The position numbers were made by a program, and so were the translations under genes. A stretch of DNA of 64,000 nucleotides. Source: Pycnopodia helianthoides (Eukaryota; Echinodermata; Asteroidea; Forcipulatida; Asteriidae). Position 1 is the first letter of the stretch. Each line of letters begins with the position of its first letter. The notes under the pieces are model-generated. The model was not told the DNA's origin. It ran no database searches and worked only from the letters and a program-made list of their open reading frames with translations. Positions 59,472 to 64,000 of this stretch are shown piece by piece. The stretch covers positions 2,180,001 to 2,244,000 of the forward strand of contig CM063260.1 in NCBI GenBank assembly GCA_032158295.1, given 5' to 3'.

Positions 59472-62400
59472 ATGGCTTCAACAACAGCGCATAGCCTTTG
59501 GGGGGTGTGCATCTTTGTAACGTTGCTTCTCTCGTGCATACCGAGGCAATCTGAGGCTAACTTCACCTTCTTGTTGGATGGCCAGAGTTTGAGCGTGCTT
59601 GTGGACGGCATTCAGGTACGCATTGTCGATTTGTATGTAGACTTTTGAAAGGAAACTTGTTGACAATTTAATGCGCAAATTACTTTTTTAGTAGTAAAAA
59701 TGCATGTATGACAACTGCAAAATGTACCCATCTAGCATAGAACGACTGTTAGTTCTATTAATATCAGCTAAATTTAAACCATAAAACTTCATGGGATGGG
59801 AAAATTTGTTTGCGGTGTACAGCTAGCATGTTTCACTGCGAATGTAGTCGATTGTTCAAATCAATGCATGTCTGATGAGCCTAATTCCATTTATTTAAAA
59901 ACCTCACAATAAATGATAAACTTGAAAACCAACTAGACAGTTTAATCAGCTGTCATATTAAGTTAAGTAGGATTTGGAACTTTGCATGGTGGAAGTATAA
60001 CTAAGAGAGGTTTGCGGTATACACCATGTTCTTTTGAGTAGTGTTGGTAGGAAAGCTTTCCTGAAGACGATCAGAGCATACTGATCAAAACGTTGAGTCA
60101 TTAACCACTGGTTCCTTTCAGAACCAACGCTACTCAAAAGAGATTTTAACATGGCGTTACGGCAAACCTCTCTTAGCATATCAAGTTAAATATTTTGTGA
60201 TGCTGGACTTGGCCCCATTTAGGTCACTGTCATTAAATCACCATAGAGCATTGCATTTATCCCCTAACCAGGTGATCGCCCACACTCCCGGCTCCCCCTT
60301 CCTATTCGTTGGGAGTGGGCTGTCCTCATTCAGGGGCCACCTCGGCAACTTCAAAATCAAAGACTACGTGGAGGAGCGAATTGCACTGGATAATTTCACC
60401 GTCATCGATGACTCGGAAGGGACGATGCGAGTCCAGTTCCATAGAGATGGACTTATGAAGGTAAAGTACTAAAATACCACGTTAGAACCAGCATACTCCT
60501 AGAAATATGAGGTTCGATCCGCTATCGTCTCCACGAACATAGCGGATCGAACCTCATAGTTCTAGGAGTAGACTAAGCTTAGAGTAGACCCAACAAAGCT
60601 TGGTTCAAGTGGGTTTTTTTTAATGGGGTGAATGTAAAGTGCTTACTTGGGGGTCGGTTTAAGTGTTAAAGCCAGGGCCCAATTTCATAGAGCTGCTGAA
60701 GCACACAAAGCAGCTAAGCACAATAAAATTATGCTTACCAGATTAAGGTTACCAGCCAAACTGCCATGTCACGAGTACAATTTGTGACTGGTATCCTGCT
60801 CATTTTTGCTTAACAGACACTTGTTAAGCAATATTTTCTGCTTTAAAAGCAGCTCTATGAAATTGGGCCCAGTCACACGGGCCAATTTACGGACAACCAG
60901 TTCGGGCAGTTTCTAAGAAGAAAATCAAGTCATTTAAGTTTTCTCATAATTTTCTGGGCAATAGTGAGTTACAGCTTGAAGAATGTCTCTTGTGCTGCTG
61001 AAGTGTTCCTTGTGCATGCAGTGCAGTTGGTTGCCTCCAAGTTGCCTGAAAAAAAAATTATCATGTGACCCAACGCAGTTTAACTAAACTTCATAAATAG
61101 TATCAGGCAAAGTGCATAAGTGAATGTTGGGTCTACAGGATTTTCTTTCAAGTTTATAATCTTATCATGTTTGTTACAGACAACGGTTACTTTTACTCAA
61201 GAGAACAGCAGTCTGAGTGACGTCATAACTTTTGAGGACCTTCCCGCTGGCGCCAATCACATATGGGTACGACTACTTGCCAATGAGAAAGAGCACGTGT
61301 ACGGCGCTGGGGAGCAATTTTCCTACTTTGACCTCAGAGGTCACAACTTCCCGTTGTGGATCCAGGAGCAGGTATGAGTTTTCGGTGTAGTGTGGGGTCT
61401 GCTACGTTTTCTATACACTTTGCGTGTTGTTATACTGTGCACACACTTTGTGGGACTTCATTGGTAGCTCTTCATGCAAACTTCCTGAATAATATTGTTG
61501 AAGAACAATTTATCAAAAACTTGTTTTTGCAAACTCATTAGGGTGTTGGGCGTAACAAGACCACCGAAGTAACATTCGAGGCAGACCGACGTGATGGTGG
61601 GGGCGGGGACTATTACACCACCTACTGGGCCGAACCCACCTTCACCTCCTCTAGGAAATACTGCTGCCACTTCGACACCACAAGTTACTCTGAGTTGGAT
61701 TTCCGTCACCCGGAGTTTCACGAGGTTCAGATCTGGAGCAATACACCCGGCAAGATCTTCTTCGGGGCGAGTGAGACGTTTACCGGCCTAGTCGGGAAAT
61801 TGACAGAGTTCCTTGGTCGGCAGCCTGCCTTACCGGAGTGGACGTATGATGGCGCCATTTTGGGCGTTCAGGGAGGCACTGCAGCCATGTTGGATTACCT
61901 GAAAGATGCACAGGTAAGAGAGAACTTCGTTTTTGACCTCAAATCACATTTTCAAATGAACATTCTGCCGTATCGTGCAAACTGAAAACCAGGAATGTCA
62001 TTATTTTAAGGTTCAATCATACCATCGAGTTGAAAGTATCAAGTCTTTTTTTATTCCAGGGAAATTCTACCCATGTGACTGGTTTGTGGATTCAGGATTG
62101 GGTGGGTCGAATCAAGACTTCATTCGGATCAAGATTATTTTGGAACTGGGAGTGGGACAAGAAGCATTATCCCGACTTGGACACGGAGATTGTGAAATTG
62201 AAGGCACAAGGGGTGAGGGTCTTCGCCTACATCAACCCAAACCTGAACCGTGAGGGTGACCTGTTCAAGGAGGCAAATGAGAAGGGTCTCCTGGTTAAGA
62301 ATTCCTCTGGAGATACTTACATCGTGGATTTCGGGGAATTCTTTTGTGGAATTGTTGATTTGACCAACCCAACAGCGGTAGAGTGGTATAAGGGCGTCAT

Positions 62401-63796
62401 CAAACGTAACATGATTGACCTGGGGTTCAGTGGATGGATGGCGGACTTTGGGGAGTACCTCCCGACGGATGCCGTGTTTTACAGCGGACAGGCCGGGGAG
62501 ACACTCCACAATCAGTGGCCCGTGTTGTGGGCTAAACTCAACCGTGAGGTGGTGGAGGAGTCGGGCATGGTGGGTGACATCTTGATCTGGATGAGGGCTG
62601 GTTTCAGCGGTTCTCAGGAACACACCATCGTCACTTGGGCGGGAGATCAGTTTGTGGATTTCAGCCTCGCGGACGGGTTGGCATCGGTCATCCCAGCGGC
62701 TCTCTCCCTCGGTATGACCGGATTCGGGCTGACGCATTTCGACGTTGGAGGTTTCACGTCGCTGTTCGGCATCGGTCGGACCGAAGAGCTTCTTCTACGC
62801 TACGCCGAGTTTGCAGCCTTCACGCCTGTCATGAGAACACACGAAGGGAACAGGCCCAAGGAAAACTGGCAGTTTTATTCCAGCACGGAGACAAGCGTCA
62901 AGTTTGCCCGCCAGAGCAAAATATTCAACATGCTGAAGAACTACACGATATCCGTAGTCCAAGAAAATGCCAATGACGGTATTCCAGCCCAACGCCCTCT
63001 ATTTATGCATTATGCAAATGATGAGCGGTCTTTCACAATTAAATATGAATATTTATATGGCCGTGACCTGTTGGTTGCCCCTGTTTATGACGAGGGTGTG
63101 GATACGTGGTGGGTGTACCTCCCTCCTGACAACTGGGTGTTTCTCTGGGACAGTAAAGAGTATAACGGTGGGCGTGACGTCCAAGTATCAGCTCCATTGG
63201 GACAAATTCCTGTTTTCTATAGGAAGGGTTCCCCTTGGACTGGAGTCTTCCAGGAAATTGCAAAAAGTAAGGACCGGTAATTTGATTTATCTGTATTTCA
63301 TCGTCGGTGTATCTTTTCTCTCTTGCATTTTTGCATCTTCATCATGTTACCATCACATTACCATGACAGTCATGAAGGGACAAGGAATAATAGATTCCCT
63401 GGGGTAAATAGTTTTTGTTGAATATGCATGAGGTTGGCATGCATTCTTTCTCTGCGTTGAAGTAATCAGGGGTATGAGGGAATTTTGACAAAAGGGCATG
63501 TCCTCTTAGAGGCTAGGCCCCCCTTAAAGAGGCATGGCCCCTTAAAGGGCGTGGCCTCTTACCTCACAAGATTCCTCTTATCTTTATTCATAATCCAATG
63601 TTTGCATTTTGGCGTTACCATTGCCCCCAAGTTATCATACTAACTGTCGTCAACGTCCTTCATCACTTTTTTTTTATTTGCAGTCAAAGACTTTGCATCG
63701 AGTAGTAGTAGAGCGCTCCATGTTGAATTGATTGCACTGATGTCAATCGTCCTCGTGGGGGCATGGATCACTTTAAGACGACCGGGATCGACCTAA
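59472..63796 (+). CDS. GH31 sulfoquinovosidase-like enzyme, secreted and membrane anchored
   Basis: Six exons, 59472-59615, 60272-60460, 61180-61371, 61542-61913, 62060-63266 and 63684-63796, join in phase to 738 residues. Residues 1-27 form a signal peptide (hydrophobic WGVCIFVTLLLSC). The body is a GH31 glycosidase most like bacterial YihQ, which cleaves sulfoquinovosides from plant and algal sulfolipid. E. coli numbering plus 23 fits throughout the active site: nucleophile Asp428 (GWMADFGEYLP; D405 in YihQ), acid/base Asp495 (WAGDQ; D472), and sulfonate-pocket residues Gln285, Gln311, Arg324 and Trp327 (Q262, Q288, R301, W304). The fifth, Tyr508, is Phe531 here (GGFTSLF). Residues 713-732 form a C-terminal transmembrane helix, then RRPGST. 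The enzyme would face the cell exterior or a lumen. Bacterial YihQ is shorter (about 678) and cytoplasmic. Substrate is inferred from residues, not shown. Confidence 0.88.
59998..60180. repeat. Fold-back element in GH31 intron 1
   Basis: The arms taagagaggtttgcggtata and tacggcaaacctctctta are inverted, as are ttcttttgagtagtgttggt and aaccaacgctactcaaaaga. Confidence 0.75.
60498..60575. repeat. Strong hairpin in GH31 intron 2
   Basis: Arms of over 30 bp, with tatgaggttcgatccgctat pairing with atagcggatcgaacctcata around a 10-base loop. Confidence 0.8.
60675..60871. mobile_element. GCTTAAGCAG-family MITE in GH31 intron 2
   Basis: Begins gggcccaatttcatagagct and ends agcagctctatgaaattggg; the core has gtgactggtatcctgctcat. 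Its near-intact ends make it a good reference for the family. Confidence 0.8.
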
Positions 63797-64000
63797 TTTC
63801 AAGTTTTCCCTTTCCACCACTCTACGTCATCGATGAAGACCAATATTGACGAGTTGCACTTGTTTCTGAGCTAAAATTATGTTTAAAATGGTGACTCTAC
63901 CCCCTGGCTAAAGACGGTTGCACCATATCTGGGAAATTTTGAATCCGAGTTACTGTTGAGAATGTAACACAAAACTAAAAACAGCTTGTTTCCATTGTGG
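63797..64000 (+). other. 3' flank of the GH31 gene
   Basis: Probable 3' UTR. No canonical AATAAA was found before the window ends. Confidence 0.4.

Noticed and set aside
59472..63796. Bacterial contamination as the source of the YihQ-like gene
   Set aside because: Five introns with consensus sites in matching phase, a host MITE inside an intron, a signal peptide and a membrane anchor make it a resident nuclear gene.

Overview
The window is animal nuclear DNA. It is AT-rich, has short exons with GT-AG introns, carries tRNA-derived SINEs, L2/CR1-type LINE debris and many fold-back MITEs, and shows no operon structure. The repeat repertoire and marine deuterostome-like gene content suggest an echinoderm (a sea star or relative). 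That assignment is inference and no species is claimed.

Layout. (1) 1-6508, plus strand: 3' part of a mucin-like membrane protein (SEA domain, 63-bp Thr/Ser/Pro repeats, second SEA domain, EGF module, one transmembrane helix, cytoplasmic tail), with intronic MITEs and a GGTTAT array. (2) About 7.4-21.1 kb: a full-length but frame-broken DIS3L2 exoribonuclease gene, copy 1. (3) 21.1-32.3 kb: repeats plus a decayed, mostly intronless transposon-like gene (23.7/27.2-30.7 kb). (4) 32.28-37.56 kb: a terminal-inverted-repeat element with a GC-rich non-autonomous LTR retroelement nested inside it (minus strand), filled with 48-bp and 60-bp minisatellites. (5) 37.6-55.2 kb: DIS3L2 copy 2, homologous to copy 1 through exons and introns, with extra insertions (LINE, hairpin/tandem-repeat element, 1.2-kb insert) and a deleted 5' end. 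(6) 55.17-57.43 kb: a TTAA-flanked MITE interrupted by a TA-flanked DNA transposon with perfect 24-bp inverted repeats. (7) 59.47-63.80 kb, plus strand: a six-exon GH31 glycosidase that aligns without gaps around its active site to bacterial sulfoquinovosidase YihQ and looks secreted and membrane anchored.

The strongest leads are the animal sulfoquinovosidase-like enzyme, in which four of the five sulfonate-pocket/active-site signature residues are kept and Tyr is replaced by Phe, and the DIS3L2 duplication, which gives filled/empty site pairs dating several transposons. Both DIS3L2 copies carry single-base indels, so a real recent duplication, an uncollapsed haplotype and residual long-read error all remain possible.
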